This document shows, piece by piece, positions 20,712 through 32,084 of a stretch of 64,000 nucleotides of DNA. How positions within the stretch are numbered: position 1 is the stretch's first letter; each line of letters starts with the position of its first letter. Source of the stretch: Lithodes maja (Eukaryota > Arthropoda > Malacostraca > Decapoda > Lithodidae); the NCBI GenBank assembly GCA_037953745.1, contig JBAKBP010000785.1, positions 157,001-221,000 of the forward strand, in the 5' to 3' direction. The notes beneath the pieces are model-generated. The model was not told the DNA's origin. It ran no database searches and saw nothing but the letters and a program-made list of their open reading frames with translations. A program made the translations under genes and the position numbers.

Positions 20712-23615
20712 TTAGTACTCCTGCTTGGTGTGGTATTCAGCAAAGCACGGTATAGCACATAGTGACACCTGGCACTCCACACACTGCATGGTGGTCTTTT
20801 TCTGCTTCCTCGGCCTCACCTGGCTGTTCCAGCAGACATGGCACCGCCTTCTGCTAATGGTGACTCCATCTCGTTCCAGAGGCAGGTAACCGAGCTTGTG
20901 CACATTTAGATACTGTGCACACTGCATGCGGTCCTGAACGGGGCGCCCAGGTTGTGCCACTGCCCTCTGTGGCGTAGCATACCTGTCCAGGAGCTCCACC
21001 AACACCTGCTTTTGGAACATCCGCAGGCTACTGAACTTCATGGGTGTGCGCGGATTCCGAAGCCTGTAGATATTGTAGGCATTCAGCATTGACATGTCCA
21101 CCATGTGCAGAAAGAACTTTTTGTACCATCTGCACGAGGTACGCAGACAGTCGATGAAGCCTATCTGCATGTCGGACTTGTCCACCAGCCTCATATTTAT
21201 GTTGTAGTCCATTACAGCATCGGGCTTGGTCACCCTGACTTGGGTGCGGCGATCCACCTTGCCAGTCTCAACCATTTCCCCTTGTGGACGGTGCTCAGGA
21301 GGTTGACCTTCCGCTGGTCGTGCCAGTGGATAGCCAGAATGGGTCCCGACTTCTTCTTGAAGACATCGCCTTTCTTGGTTTTAGGAGGGAAAGTTGGCAT
21401 GCCCTTCTTTTCGCTCTAACTGTGCCTACAGTCCCCGTCTTGCGCTGATGGAGGTACTTTGAGAGAGTGGGGGACGTGTAGTAGTTGTCCGTGTAGAGGA
21501 CGTGATTCTTCTCTAAGTACCGGTTCATCATGGCTTGAACCACTGCTCCGCCAAAACCAATGAGGGGGTCTATTTCCGCGTCCCCTTCCTTCCCGCTGTA
21601 GACCAGGAAGTCCAGGACATAGCCAGTTTGGCAATCGCACAGCACAAAGAACTTTATACCAAAGCGATGTCTCTTTGAGGGGATGTACTGCCTGAAGCTC
21701 AGCTTTCCCCGGAACAGCACAAGAGACTCGTCAATACAGACGTTGCAGAAGGGCGTGAAGTATGACGTGAAACGTTCTCGCATCATCTCGTACAACGTCC
21801 TAATCTTCCACAGCTTGTCAGAGAGATGCATGTCGGTGTTGGTGACAAGATGGAGCGCTCCGAGGATGTCGAGGTACCGGTCCCGAGAGATGTATTTCCC
21901 GAAGGCAGGGGTGGATATCAGATCTTTGGTGATCCAATAGTCAGCCAACCTGTGCTTCTTTACATGAGGCATTAGCATGGTGATTGCCAGGAACACCATG
22001 AACTCGGGATGAGTCACTGGGATCCACCGCTTCATGTGGCCCTTGGTCACCTTGCCAAAAAAGTTCACCTGGATTTGGTGGTGCTTGTTTGTCTCTTCTA
22101 TGACAAACTCAGTAACCTCCTTATCAAAAAATGCAAGCTCATGTGGTGGAGCATTGGGGCCTGCGGGAAAACTTGGGGTAACTCCTGAACCCTCCTGTAC
22201 CTCATCAAAAGGGGTTACATCAGGGTCATTCACTTCATCAGCAGCCACATCCTGCCAGTTGAAAATATAAAATGGGTCCTGCTGGCGACGCTGACGAGGA
22301 GCTGCAGCTGGGGCAGCACGCCCACGAACTTTGGCGGCGCGCACCCTAGGGCGGCCAGGAGCGCGACGGCGCCCAGGCCCAGCCCGGCGGCCAGGGCGGC
22401 CAGGAGCACGACGGCCCTGGGCAAAGCGTCTGGGTTGAGGGTCGTCGATGTCCATAAAGTCATCGTCGTTGTCGTCAGAGCCGTCATCTTGCCCTGACGG
22501 TGGACCCAGGTAATCATGGCCATAGTCATCTGTGAGGTGCCCTTCATCTTCAGACCCCCCCTCATAATCTCGCGGGGAACGAATGATGCGTGGGCGGCGT
22601 GTAGGTCGGCGAGGTGGGGAAGGAGTGGCAGGTGAGGCTCTGTCATCTTCATGCAGAGGTTCGGGGCTCCTTGGCCTACGACGAGTCGTAGACAGCACTG
22701 GTTCAGTGTCTGTAGGTGCAGGTATGGATGCGAGGTCAAATACATCGTCAGGAACCTCTGTTGTAGGCTGGAGAGGTGGGGTGGACCCTGGGGAAAGTTG
22801 CGGGGGCGTATGGCTGGGGTGGAAGCCGCGGGAGCCTCGAACAAAGAGCGCCTACTTGTAGCTCCTTTTTTCACATATTTTCTCCCTTTTCCCTTTTCTG
22901 TAGTAGTATGTCTCCTCTCGGGGGAAATAGGGGGTAAATAGGCCGAAAGTGGGGGGTCCTCAACCCTAGGCAGTGCTGGTGGTGGTGGGGAAGAATGGCG
23001 GGCGCCTGGGGCAACTTGGGTGGCGTGGGTAGATAAGGAAGACAATGGCGGGTCAACCTCACCCTCACGCTCAGCCTCACTGGCACCCTCACGCACTGCT
23101 CCCTCACCAAGTTTTAGGGCCTCTTTCCTGGCTGCCGCGGCCGCCTTTTCAAGAACTTGCTTCTTATAAAAACGTATCTTGAATGGGGATTTAGCTGGCG
23201 AAGGGCTAGGTGTCGTGTCACTCAACCTAAACTTGGCAGTCGACCTAGTGCTGTCCCATTCGCTCACTCTCACTACACTCTCATCACCTTGCACAACTAT
23301 ATCACGTTCAGTACTATCATCACTTTCATCGTCATGCTCAAATCCAACAAATTGCGCGTCTCTTTGATGAATTTCGTCTAGATCGTCTAAATCTTCACTA
23401 TAGTGAGACTGATAAGACTCGGAGCTATCACTGCCCAAGTCATCAACACTATTTTGTCCTTCACCACGTTCATAACTCCTCAAAGCTATTTCAATACCTC
23501 CGGGAGTCAACGCATCTTGTACGTGCCTTTGCGTTAGGGCGCGACGAACATGGGCAGGCGTCGAAGGGAGCATGGAATCGGACACAGGGGAATCACTTTT
23601 TGGGCTAGTATCCAT
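20712..23615 (-). pseudogene. piggyBac transposase, copy B (frameshifted)
   Basis: Starts at the conserved ATG (23615, MDTSPKSDS) and aligns with copy A throughout. A deletion of about 10 bp near 22815, a one-base loss near 21415 and another near 21282 each change frame. The three catalytic-aspartate regions (CIDES, YTDNYY, RLVDKSD) and the C-terminal Cys-rich finger remain recognisable across the frames. It would not make a working enzyme. Confidence 0.93.
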
Positions 23616-23797
23616 GTTGGCGGCAGGGTAGAGACTGTTTTGGTGGCGTACATGGTGTCTGGTGGCGTCGCCTAGCGACCACGGAACGAAATGTTTATGC
23701 GCGCCATTCGAAAGCACATACGCAAGCAATGGTACAATGTTGTACCACCCGGGTTCCTCGGGTCAAAACATAATGGTACACGGGGTTGAAGGGTTAA

Positions 23798-25029
23798 GAA
23801 AGGTAGCGATGCCCCTATTATACGGTCCCGACGAATCATGGGTTCAATTGATCCCCACTAAACCAGAGGTCGCACAGCCCACCTTGTCAGGGGAACTTCC
23901 AGTGCCACGAGAGTGGGTAATCCAAGGCAATAAATCTAAAAAGTTACGAGCCTTGGATATTTTTGGGAATGTACTAGATGTTAATGTTAAGGCCATTCCT
24001 AACTATTATCACCAGGACTATTTTGTATATACTGCTACACCTGCCCTGCCCCCTGCCTCAGCTTCAAAGCTGTTTTCTGACTGGTCCAAGCATGATGGTT
24101 TTAATGACATAAAAACACTGTCAGCTCTCACTCCAGAATTAGATTTGCAAACTGTCACAGACACAGCCGCTAATCCAGTGTTGAAGGTGGGGCAGTTGGG
24201 CCCGGGACCTTGGGTGGAATGGGAGACGGAGGCTCAGAACTTTGCGACCACCTTCACCTCGAAATCTTCCCACCAAATTCCTCAGGATAGTCATTCTTGG
24301 TTCTCTATGCCAGTGTTTTCTGCTGGCGGAGTCCCATCTGCTTTGTTTGCTTTCTTAGCTGCCCCCAATATCAATCTATGTGAACTCAAGGACCCTTTCA
24401 CTACACCTTCCCCAACTCACCTAGACCGGGAATTTAGGCTACGGGGGAAAGCGTATAGACTTTTCTTCCAATACATTGTGACGCACCAGGTGGCAAAATC
24501 AATGCTACGGTCTACTCAGGCAATCGCAGACGCGGATGCCAGAAGATCGATTGAACTGTCTCGGCGATTGCTCCTTCAGACGTCGATTCAGTCGTTGGGT
24601 GATATCCGCACAGCCTTGCTTGAGGTGGTACGAGCGAGACAAGATCTCAGGATGTCCCTGGTGAGAAAACTTCCTGATCGAATTGCGAATCAGGTGGTCA
24701 TGTCACCAGTGCTAACCCCCTCTTTAATGTCCCCAGATGTGTGGAGAACTGTTTTTAATATGGCTCAGGCCTTTAAACATAGTCCCACCCCTTCTAAGAA
24801 ACCTGCCTTTAACTTTTCCAAACCCAAGCCAGTCGCAAAAGCGCAGCCGGGGGGATCTAAGCCCTTTCACCTACCTAAGTCCTCTTCCCCCCAAGGTCAG
24901 TACAGGTATAGACAGGGTAAGTTTACAGGTCAGAAAGGACGAGGCTATAACAAACCAGGTCAGGGCCCGTCTTCTGCCAACGCCGGCCAGCCGGCTAAGC
25001 GTCCACCACCACCACCTCCACCACCATAA
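23798..25029 (+). pseudogene. DIRS element 2 gag-like protein, C-terminal part
   Basis: After piggyBac B the gag frame resumes, offset by one base from the upstream frame, then is open from MPLLYG (23809) to TAA at 25027-25029. It has SKLFSDWSKHD near 24067, GPGPWVEWE near 24198, a helical core (LDREFRLRGKAYRLF onward), a Lys/Gly-rich basic tail suited to RNA binding and a terminal run of eight prolines (from about 25003). The MPLLY, K(L)WSDF-like and PWVEW motifs are shared with elements 1 and 3 or with 3. Confidence 0.75.
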
Positions 25030-26953
25030 AAAAACTAAAGTCTCTCTCACTCCCGGGGCCGGTCTCACGGCGGGCGGATCCGAGGGTAGTACAGCCGGCG
25101 AACCCTTGTCTGCTAACTGGGTCGTTCCGAACGTGTCACCAAGCATGGCCATTAAATACTTGGGCAAGGATGGTGGCACGCAAAGGCATCACTTGGCAGT
25201 GGCTCCGGCGACCTCGTTTACGTCAGCCGACAGCGGCGAATCTAGTTTCATTAGAGGTGGAGTCACTGATCAAGGAAATGATAGCCAAGAATGTCATCAT
25301 CCCGGTCCCTCCAAATTACCCAGTCTTCACATCCAAGCTATTTTTGGTACCCAAAAGGGACAGTGTTCAAATGAGACCCGTCGTAGACCTGTCTTATCTG
25401 AACCTTCACATTCACAACGAGTCATTCAGGATGTTGACAGTGCATCAAATCAGGCTAACACTTCCGCCGGGAGGATGGATGTGTTCCTTAGACCTGACAG
25501 ACGCTTATTGGTAAGTCTCGGTAAACAAAAGATTTCAACGGTTTCTGGCCTTACGGATCAGGCATCAAAATTATGTTTTTCAGAGGATGCCATTTTGATT
25601 GAACCTGGCACCTCGCTTATTCACGAAATTAGTCCGGCAAGCCCTGATGCCATTGTTAAAACAAGGGATCAGGATTTTGTGGTACCTAGACGACTGGCTA
25701 GTGGTGGCAGAGACGGAGCAAGTATGCATAAATCATGTCAACATAACATTAAATCATGTCAAAACTCTAGGGTTTAAGGTCAACCTGCAAACCTTGTTCC
25801 CTCACGAGTAGTTCAGTGGATAGGGCTGGTTTGGGACACAGCCGCTCTCACTCTGAGTCAGAGTGTGGACAATCGACACAGATTTCGCAGGAAACTGTTC
25901 CTGTTCCTTCACAGTCTGACTACGACATGGAGAATCTGGGAGTCTCTGGTCGGCTCTCTCAACTGGATTCAACTAACTGTAATGTTGGGCCGGTTGAAAG
26001 TAAAGCGTTTAATATTGGAGGGCAACAAATACTTTCCGCTATTGCCGGCGGAAAAATTATGGCCCATCCCAAAATTAATCCACACCTTACTAGCGGTCTG
26101 GGCGAAGAGGGAAATGTTGCACTCAGTAATGTCATGGACCTCTCCTCCGCCGACGGTATGGGTAGACACGGATGCGTCAGGAACGATAGGTTGGGGTTTT
26201 CAGTCAAACCAAGGGCACCAGGGTCAAGGGCTGTGGTCCCATCTAGAAATCTCCCACATCAATGTCAAAGAATTACTAGTCCCCTTATATTTCCTTCAGG
26301 CTCACGGCTCTGCTTTACAGGGCAAGTCGGTGGCCTTCAGAATGGACAATCTGAATGCGGTTCACTGTATTCAGAAACAAGGGTCGACAAGGTCTCGGAG
26401 GTTGCTAAACGTGTCAGAAGAGATTTTTATTCTAGCCAACAGGCTGGACATTCATCTTCACGCATCTTATCTCCCAGGCGTAGCAAACGTCTGGGCAGAC
26501 GCTCTGTCCCAGAGACAGAGCACAACAGTAGAATGGGCGCTCAAGCAAACCATTTTCGACCAAATGATTGCGGAGCCTTACCATCCACAAGTGGATCTGA
26601 TTGCGTCAGAGGAGACTCACAAACTCCCAATGTACCTCACCCGCCGGACGATAACGCCGGCAGGTGGGCCAGACGCCCTGGTGACAGACTGGAACAGGTG
26701 GAGTTCCATATATCTGTTTCCGCCGCCAGACGCGTCTCTAATGTGCCAAGTAGTAAACAAACTACGAGATTATCGGGGCTTAGTCTCGCTAATCGCGCCT
26801 CTGTGGCCGGCGCAGTTGTGGTACCAGCAATTGAAAACGTGGTGCCCGCACCCGGTGTCGCTCCCGGTCGGGTTGTTCCACTTAGACACGATTGGCAACC
26901 TAGCGACCTCGCTGACTTTTGCATTATGGACATTCAGGAGGCCAAGTGGCTAG
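25030..26953 (+). pseudogene. DIRS element 2 reverse transcriptase / RNase H (two stops and a frameshift in RT)
   Basis: The RT frame (read from about 25030 in the frame next to gag) shows KLFLVPKRDSVQMRPVVDLS (about 25336-25395), SLDLTDAYW, then TAA (25512-25514) where element 1 has His, FQRFLALRI, a TGA in place of Gly at about 25597, NLAPRLFTKLVRQA and WYLDDWLVV (catalytic YLDD). A frame change near 25810 leads into RNase H, which is uninterrupted: VDTDAS (26162-26179), VKELL, RMDNLNAVH and WADALS give the D-E-D-D set. The DIRS block VDLIAS...LIAPLWPAQLWYQQL follows to 26953. The end overlaps the recombinase start. Confidence 0.88.
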
Positions 26954-27160
26954 CACCGTATGGTAGAGACGTGACCAATAAATTCATGAATCAATATACT
27001 CAGTCTACAAAACGACAGAATCAATCACATTGGCAAGCCTTTACTTCTTGGATCCTTAGGACAGAACAAAATGTGCCCTCGGTGGCTTTGGTTTTTAATT
27101 ATTTAAATGATCTGTTCGAGCAAAAACGTTTATCTGTGGTAACGTTAAAAAATCACTTAA
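26926..27160 (+). pseudogene. DIRS element 2 tyrosine recombinase, N-terminal part (split by MITE 2a)
   Basis: Starts at ATG 26926 (MDIQEAKWLAPYG), overlapping the RNase H frame by 28 bases, and runs open to the TTAA at 27157, where a MITE interrupts core-binding helix VVTLKNHLT. The continuation is at 27847-28592. Removing the MITE and one TTAA keeps the frame and leaves 326 codons without a stop, so this gene was intact when the MITE landed. Confidence 0.88.
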
Positions 27161-27842
27161 CCTCTGAAGTGCGCATGGGGGTAATTGGAAACGTCCCCCT
27201 GTGCTGACGTATTTGAGGTGTTTCCGTCACTAAAATATTCATTGTGCCATTAATAGCATTAATACTTATCCATATGCGCCTATTATGGGTTGATTATAAA
27301 GGTATTAACCTGAAACAACAATAAAACGAGTGAAAACAGCGTTTGGATGGTCAAAATCGGAGATATAGCCCACGAGTTGTATAATGTATGGGTGAGGCAA
27401 GCTGCTTTCCCGCCAATTTCCCCCAAGGCCACTGAGACACAGTCGATCGATACTCTCTCTCTCTCTCTTGCACTCGCATGCCATCAGTGATGACAACACC
27501 CTGCTTGCAACTCGCTAATGTTAGCACGAAAATATACCTCAGAATAAGGGAATAATAGGGAAAATAGGTGATAACTGAAGGAGAGGAGGAAAGTGGGGAA
27601 GGAGGGGAGGTAGAGGACTGAGATTTTGCATGGCCCAGGGGCCAAAAAAAAATAAAAAAATAAAAATAAAAAAAATATTTTTTTTTTCGATGTCAAAAGT
27701 TGATTTTTTATTTTACTTACTCTCAAGAGTATTCCCGCAGTCCGCCGGGGGAACTCTTAAGAGTCTCCCCGCAGCTCCCAGGTTAAGAGTCTCCCCGCAG
27801 TCCGCCGGGGGAACTCTTAAGAGTCTCCCCGCAGTTCCCGGG
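27161..27842 (+). mobile_element. TTAA MITE family 2, copy a (682 bp)
   Basis: Flanked by TTAA at 27157-27160 and 27843-27846. Its left end is CCTCTGAAGTGCGCATGGGG. The right end (27721-27842) holds four tandem units with GAGTCTCCCCGCAG, or ATTCCCGCAG, joined by CTCTTAAGAG or GGTTAAGAG palindromes. A copy in the opposite orientation is at 59128-60819. Noncoding; an A-rich and a T-rich run lie near 27645-27690. It lies in the element 2 recombinase gene. Confidence 0.85.
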
Positions 27843-27846
27843 TTAA

Positions 27847-28592
27847 CAGCGATTAGGATGCCATTTTGGGACCTTACCGGTCTCACCATACCAGTCGCGG
27901 AGGAAACAGGTTTTATGAGGGCATGTTTTAAACTTCGTCCACCTCCCCGTCAGCTCATGCCTACTTGGTCTCTGGACAAAGCATTGTCGTTACTTCATTC
28001 CCGTCTGTACCAAAATACTGCAGATTTTACATTACTCTTTAAAAAGGCAGTATTACTTATGGCTTTGGCCACCGGGAACAGAGTGTCTGAGCTGACGGCG
28101 ATGAGCAACACACCTAATTGCCTCAGGTTTGGTAGGCTTAATGAGTGCATTCACATTGCACCTTCCCCAGGGTTCATAGCCAAGAATGAGCACAGTGAAC
28201 ACGTGTTTTCAGAGTTCACGGTGCCGGCGTTGAAAAGGGGAAAGGTGCACCATAATTTATGTCCAGTGCAGGCTCTAACCAAATATTTGAGAGTAGCTCC
28301 TCCAAATCCCCAAGGTGCTTTATGGGTAGCCAGTACGGGTAAGCGCTTGCTGAAATGTAGATTGGCTTTTCTTTTGGTCGAGGTCATTAAAGAGAGTAAT
28401 CCCGGCGTCGTGGGTAGGGCCCACGATTTACGCAAATGGGCAGCCTCTTTACGTTTCCTTAAGAATTTTTCTGTGGAAGATATTACGTCCACACATTTGT
28501 GGGCCTCTAATCATAAGTTTTTGACTCGATACCTGTCAGTAGCTCTAGACAAACCTTCCTTGCCATGTATAGCTTTAAGGCAGAGGGTCTAG
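27847..28592 (+). pseudogene. DIRS element 2 tyrosine recombinase, C-terminal catalytic part
   Basis: Has the first arginine box (ALATGNRVSELTAMS, about 28059-28104), the NLCPVQALTKY block, the HxxR box (AHDLRKWAAS with His codon 28422-28424) and a final region LWASNHKFLTRYLS carrying the probable nucleophile tyrosine. It ends at TAG 28590-28592. Arg, His, Arg and Tyr are all present, so the active site is complete. It is disabled only by the MITE upstream. Confidence 0.88.
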
Positions 28593-29166
28593 GTGGCCCC
28601 TAAGTCACTTTTTGTTTAATTTCAAGGAAAGGTGGGGGGGGGGGGGGATGCAGTCAGTGTAACATAGGACACCCTAGACCCCGCCGGAGTATGAGAGCTG
28701 TGATACTAGTTATGGGTATAGTGATATGAACATTTCTCTGTACTATTCAGTGCAGGAAATTGTGCTAGTACAATGGTAGTACAAACAACAGTGTTGTTAT
28801 ACGTAGTTTTAGCTATGAAAGCAATTTAATTTTAAGCATTGGATATATTTTGCAAGATATATCCACTAATATTATGGGGTTATATGTGCACATGTAAACT
28901 TATAAGTTTGTTATTTTTCACCACTTATGTTGAGTGGGGTGCCTTTTAACTTACAGATCTGTTCGCAGAATCTCAAGAGTTAACCCTTTTTATCAAGCAG
29001 GCTTCTTTGAAGCACGCTCCTGCTTGTACCCCTTTTTGTATATATGTGCTGCGCCAATAAATATATATATCTTTTTTGAAGTAAGAATACTATGTGGTTG
29101 TTTGATTATCTGCTTTTACTAGTGTTATGATATGAGTACGAATGTCCCCCTCCAGTCTTAGATATC
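28593..29166 (+). other. DIRS element 2 3' noncoding region with G-run
   Basis: No gene. A run of 14 G followed by ATG lies at 28634-28650, about 42 bases after the recombinase stop. The remainder is AT-rich. Confidence 0.7.
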
Positions 29167-29274
29167 AGGCATAATCGTCAATGATGGAGGGGCCACTAAT
29201 AAATTATAGGTTTGACTCCTGTAAGGAGATAAAGAAAATCTAATATTTAGTAGTGGCCCCGTAATCATTGACGA
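29167..29274. repeat. Internal complementary region of DIRS element 2
   Basis: 29167-29205 is the reverse complement of the left terminus (16119-16157) and about 29203-29274 is the reverse complement of the right terminus. The two meet at a shared AAATT/AATTATA core near 29201-29207. This is the diagnostic DIRS1 feature and defines both ends of the element to within a few bases. Confidence 0.9.
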
Positions 29275-29345
29275 CTGGGGCCCTCCCGACCATCCCCTTC
29301 CCATTCGTTGATGTATTAAGGATTTTGGTTTACTTGATATGTCAG

Positions 29346-29695
29346 TGAAGGAAGAATGACGCCTGAGTCAGCGTCTGGTCAAAGATCCACACAAGTACAT
29401 CCATGATATTATGGAAAGATTATTGAATAGTTATTCTTATTTTCTTTTTCTTTTTATTTTTTACGAAGTTTTTTCGTAGTGAGAACCCAATTCATAATGA
29501 CTGAGCCATGAGTGAGGTTGCGTGCGCTAATGATGAAGGCTCCTCAAATTTGTTATGCTCTGCGCGGTAGATTCAAACTACGGCGGATGAGTGTTTGAAG
29601 AGGGTGCCTTATGTAATAGGCATAATCGTCAATGATTACGGGGCCACTACTAAATATTAGGTTTTCTTTATCTCCTTACAGGAGTCAAACCTATA
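29346..29695 (+). repeat. Right inverted terminal repeat of DIRS element 2
   Basis: Runs from GAAGGAAGAATGACGCC to about GGAGTCAAACCTATATTT. It pairs with the left ITR over about 305 bp and with the internal complementary region over its outer part. Confidence 0.9.
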
Positions 29696-29921
29696 TTTTA
29701 GGGTTTTTGCACTCGTGTTGCACGATCGTTGCAAGAGAACCAGTGGTCGTAGAAGGATGGTTCGGGTGTAATTGGAAAGCTCTGTTTACGCCCTTTCAGG
29801 GATAGATACTTGTATTACACTCTGGGTCTTGTTTATGCATGAAAAAGAGCACGGAAACAACCCCATTTTGGGTAAAACCACCCGCTAGAAGTTACCGACC
29901 CACCCGCTCTTAATGTGTTAA

Positions 29922-30245
29922 GGAACAAGAGCTTCCTCCAAGTACTCCGGGTAATAGTGACAACCGAAGAACCAAGAGGTTCAGGTTAAAATAAGGAACG
30001 AGAGCTTCCTCCAAGTACTCCGGGTACTCTGGGTAATACTGAAAACCAAGGAACCAAGAGGTTCAGGTTAAATTAAGGAACGAGAGCTTCCTCCAAGTAC
30101 TCCGGGTACTCCGGGTACTCCGGGTAATACTGAAAACCGAGGAACCGAGAGGTTCAGGTTAAATTAAAGAACGAGAGCTTCCTCCAAGTACTCCGGGTAC
30201 TCAGGTGGGGGGGGGGGGGGGGAACAATGTTTTCCTTCAGAAACA
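29922..30245 (+). repeat. Short tandem units of the DIRS element 3 leader
   Basis: Four units of about 70-85 bp, each with AGAGCTTCCTCCAAGTACTC, one to three copies of CGGGTACTC and an AACCAAGAGGTTCAGGTTAA-like end. They continue the array interrupted at 15870. A run of about 17 G lies at 30206-30222. Confidence 0.75.
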
Positions 30246-30694
30246 AACAACCGATGCACCAAAAGGTTCAGGTTAAATTAAAGACAACGTTTCCCTCCGA
30301 GTTCTCAATGTAGAACAATGAATGGAAAAAGGAGGGAGAAGAGTACTCCAGTGGCATTTATGATAGCCTATAGACTATCCCACTTAAATCCATTCTTATA
30401 TAAGATGTAGCGAATATGCTACCCTACTCTAAATTCTTTAAAAAACATTCATTGGGCCAGCAGGCTACTCGACATTACATGAGCCTTATACATAAGGAAC
30501 TGGTACATGCTTTTGTTCTTTGCTCTTATATTATGCAACATTGATTCTTGGCCTTTTTCTGACAGGTGGGCTATAGCTCTCCTCAGTAATCTCCGCCCCC
30601 TCACCTGAGCCACAACTGACGAGGTATGTACGCCAGATGTCTTGTGTGAATCGTAAATTGACTAAGTGGGCTCCTAAAAAATTTACAAATTGTG
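30246..30694 (+). other. DIRS element 3 leader segment (paralogous to 35676-36022)
   Basis: No gene. The stretch with ACTATCCCAC, TTATATAAGATG, GCAGGCTACTCG, TTTTGTTCTTTGCTCT and TGTGCACTCTTCGTG matches 35680-36030 in order, so part of the leader is present twice in element 3. Confidence 0.6.
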
Positions 30695-30709
30695 CACTCT
30701 TCGTGTAAC

Positions 30710-31133
30710 TATCTATCTATCTATCTATCTATATGCTCAGGCCCAATCCCCATTTTGGGGGTAACCGACTCAAGACAGAGCAAGAACAGGGAAAAACACA
30801 AAAACAACATAAAACAAAAAAATAAACACAGACAAAAAACACAAACTCTCACACATCCAGGTCACCCAGGAGAAGACCCAGAGACCAGGGTTACCAAGGT
30901 CGCTCCAGCACTCCCCCGGCCCCTGACCACCCGGAGAGGTTCCGATCTCGGCAGGCAGACATGCAGCGGAGCCAAAGCCACAAGCCCTCCCACCACACTT
31001 CCAGGCACACCCTTCATATTAATCGTCTCCCCGGGCCAGGCGCCTGATGGACTATTATCTAGTCCAACTTGCGCCCGACCCCTTACTCCAAATGACCACG
31101 TGTTCACTCAACTATTCACAAGCATTCTCCATT
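30710..31133 (-). mobile_element. 5'-truncated LINE or SINE insertion with 15-bp target duplication
   Basis: Bordered by the direct repeat CACTCTTCGTGTAAC at 30695-30709 and 31134-31148. The tail is (TATC)n at 30710-30731, i.e. (GATA)n on the minus strand, so the element is inserted in reverse. The body has no RT motif and may be a LINE 3' UTR or a SINE. The related locus at 36018-36036 lacks the insertion. A similar (ATAG)n tail ends the LINE fragment at 40440. Confidence 0.85.
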
Positions 31134-31436
31134 CACTCTTCGTGTAACACTACCACAATCCAAGTGGCCACATAACAGCAGCGGGGGCGACTCAGGTATT
31201 ACTAAACATTTGGGATGAAATGAAAGTTTATATATCCTCAACTAAAAAAAGTCCCAGACATGGTCAGTAGGGACTATGTTTATTTCTTACTGGACGCTCT
31301 GTGTCTTCCACAACAGAAACCCCTACAAAGAGGTCTATACCTACAGAGTTAAAAGGCACTTTCTCCCCTAACTGTCCTCGCCCCAAACTTGTTAGGCTTG
31401 ACCTAGATAAAGATGAGGAACAATGTTTTCCTCAGG

Positions 31437-31754
31437 ATACTATCCCGATTAGATAGCACTCTAATACTGTACTATCCCGATTAGATAGCACTCTAATACT
31501 GTACTATCCCGATTAGATAGCACTCTAATACTGTACTATCCCGATTAGATAGCACTCTAATACTGTACTATCCCGATTAGATAGCACTCTAATACTGTAC
31601 TATCCCGATTAGATAGCACTCTAATACTGTACTATCCCGATTAGATAGCACTCTAATACTGTACTATCCCGATTAGATAGCACTCTAATACTGTACTATC
31701 CCGATTAGATAGCACTCTAATACTGTACTATCCCGATTAGATAGCACTCTAATC
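31437..31754 (+). repeat. 32-bp minisatellite, ten copies
   Basis: Units start at 31441, 31473, 31505 and so on every 32 bp to 31729, the last one partial. Copies appear identical. Each contains CTATCCCGATTAGATAG, in which CTATC pairs with GATAG around a short centre. Confidence 0.95.
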
Positions 31755-32084
31755 GTATTCATGATAGCCGATAGAATATATCCCCCTGGAATCCATTCTT
31801 ATATAAGTTATGGCAGATACGTATTACGTACATAGTCTGCAGTTTACGTGATCACTACTTATTTGCTCATATATCAAAGTATTCTACACTTTTATAGTTA
31901 CACACTAGTAACATTAATTTGAGCGGATATGCTCTGGACTCTACTTATGGATTCTTATATCGGGATATTCTCACGGAAGCGGCCAATAGGCCTAGCTCGA
32001 GCATCACTACTGAATTTTACAATATAAGAGATAGATGATCTCTTCCTATATAGATATATAGATATATAAATATTATATTATGAA

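Larger units (their letters stand above)
19618..23793 (-). mobile_element. piggyBac transposon copy B (inactive)
   Basis: Flanked by TTAA at 19614-19617 and 23794-23797. The left end is CCCTCCAACCCCGGCTAGGG and the right end reads inward as CCCTTCAACCCCG. The body is 4176 bp, transposase on the minus strand. The terminal dyad unit at the right is shortened compared with A and C. It lies in gag of DIRS element 2. The transposase has at least three frameshifting deletions. Confidence 0.92.
16119..29695 (+). mobile_element. DIRS-like retrotransposon element 2 (structurally complete, interrupted)
   Basis: Both ITRs (16119-16425; 29346-29695), leader, gag, RT/RNase H, tyrosine recombinase, G-run and an internal complementary region (29167-29274) are present in the DIRS1 order. 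Without piggyBac B and MITE 2a the element is about 8.7 kb. It lies in a family-3 MITE with no obvious target duplication, as expected for recombinase-mediated integration. gag and RT carry frameshifts or stops, while RNase H and recombinase frames are clean apart from the MITE. Confidence 0.9.
15875..29917. mobile_element. TTAA MITE family 3, copy a, split by DIRS element 2
   Basis: Flanked by TTAA at 15871-15874 and 29918-29921. The left 244 bp (15875-16118) and right 222 bp (29696-29917) align with the two halves of the uninterrupted copy at 59154-59622 (469 bp). Termini are CCCTTAACCATCGGCGCGC on the left and CACATTAAGAGCGG read in from the right. It sits in the short-repeat part of the DIRS element 3 leader, which reads through when it is removed. 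Confidence 0.85.

Noticed and set aside
22230..23729. Separate protein differing from piggyBac transposase after residue 300
   Set aside because: The novel C-terminal part is the shifted frame after a deletion of about 10 bp near 22815; the correct frame continues at 22698.
25003..25050. Programmed frameshift between DIRS 2 gag and RT at an A-run
   Set aside because: The A AAA AAC run lies after the gag stop codon, so it cannot serve a ribosome reading gag; no other site could be supported.
24737..25777. Alternative 346-codon frame overlapping DIRS 2 gag and RT
   Set aside because: RT motifs are in a different frame; this one has no DIRS motif and is a shadow.
27630..27846. N-terminal extension of the DIRS 2 recombinase before 27847
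   Set aside because: It lies within MITE 2a between two TTAA copies; the true upstream part is at 26926-27160.
31437..31754. CRISPR-like regular array
   Set aside because: The 32-bp units are contiguous and identical, without variable spacers, in eukaryotic transposon DNA; it is a minisatellite.
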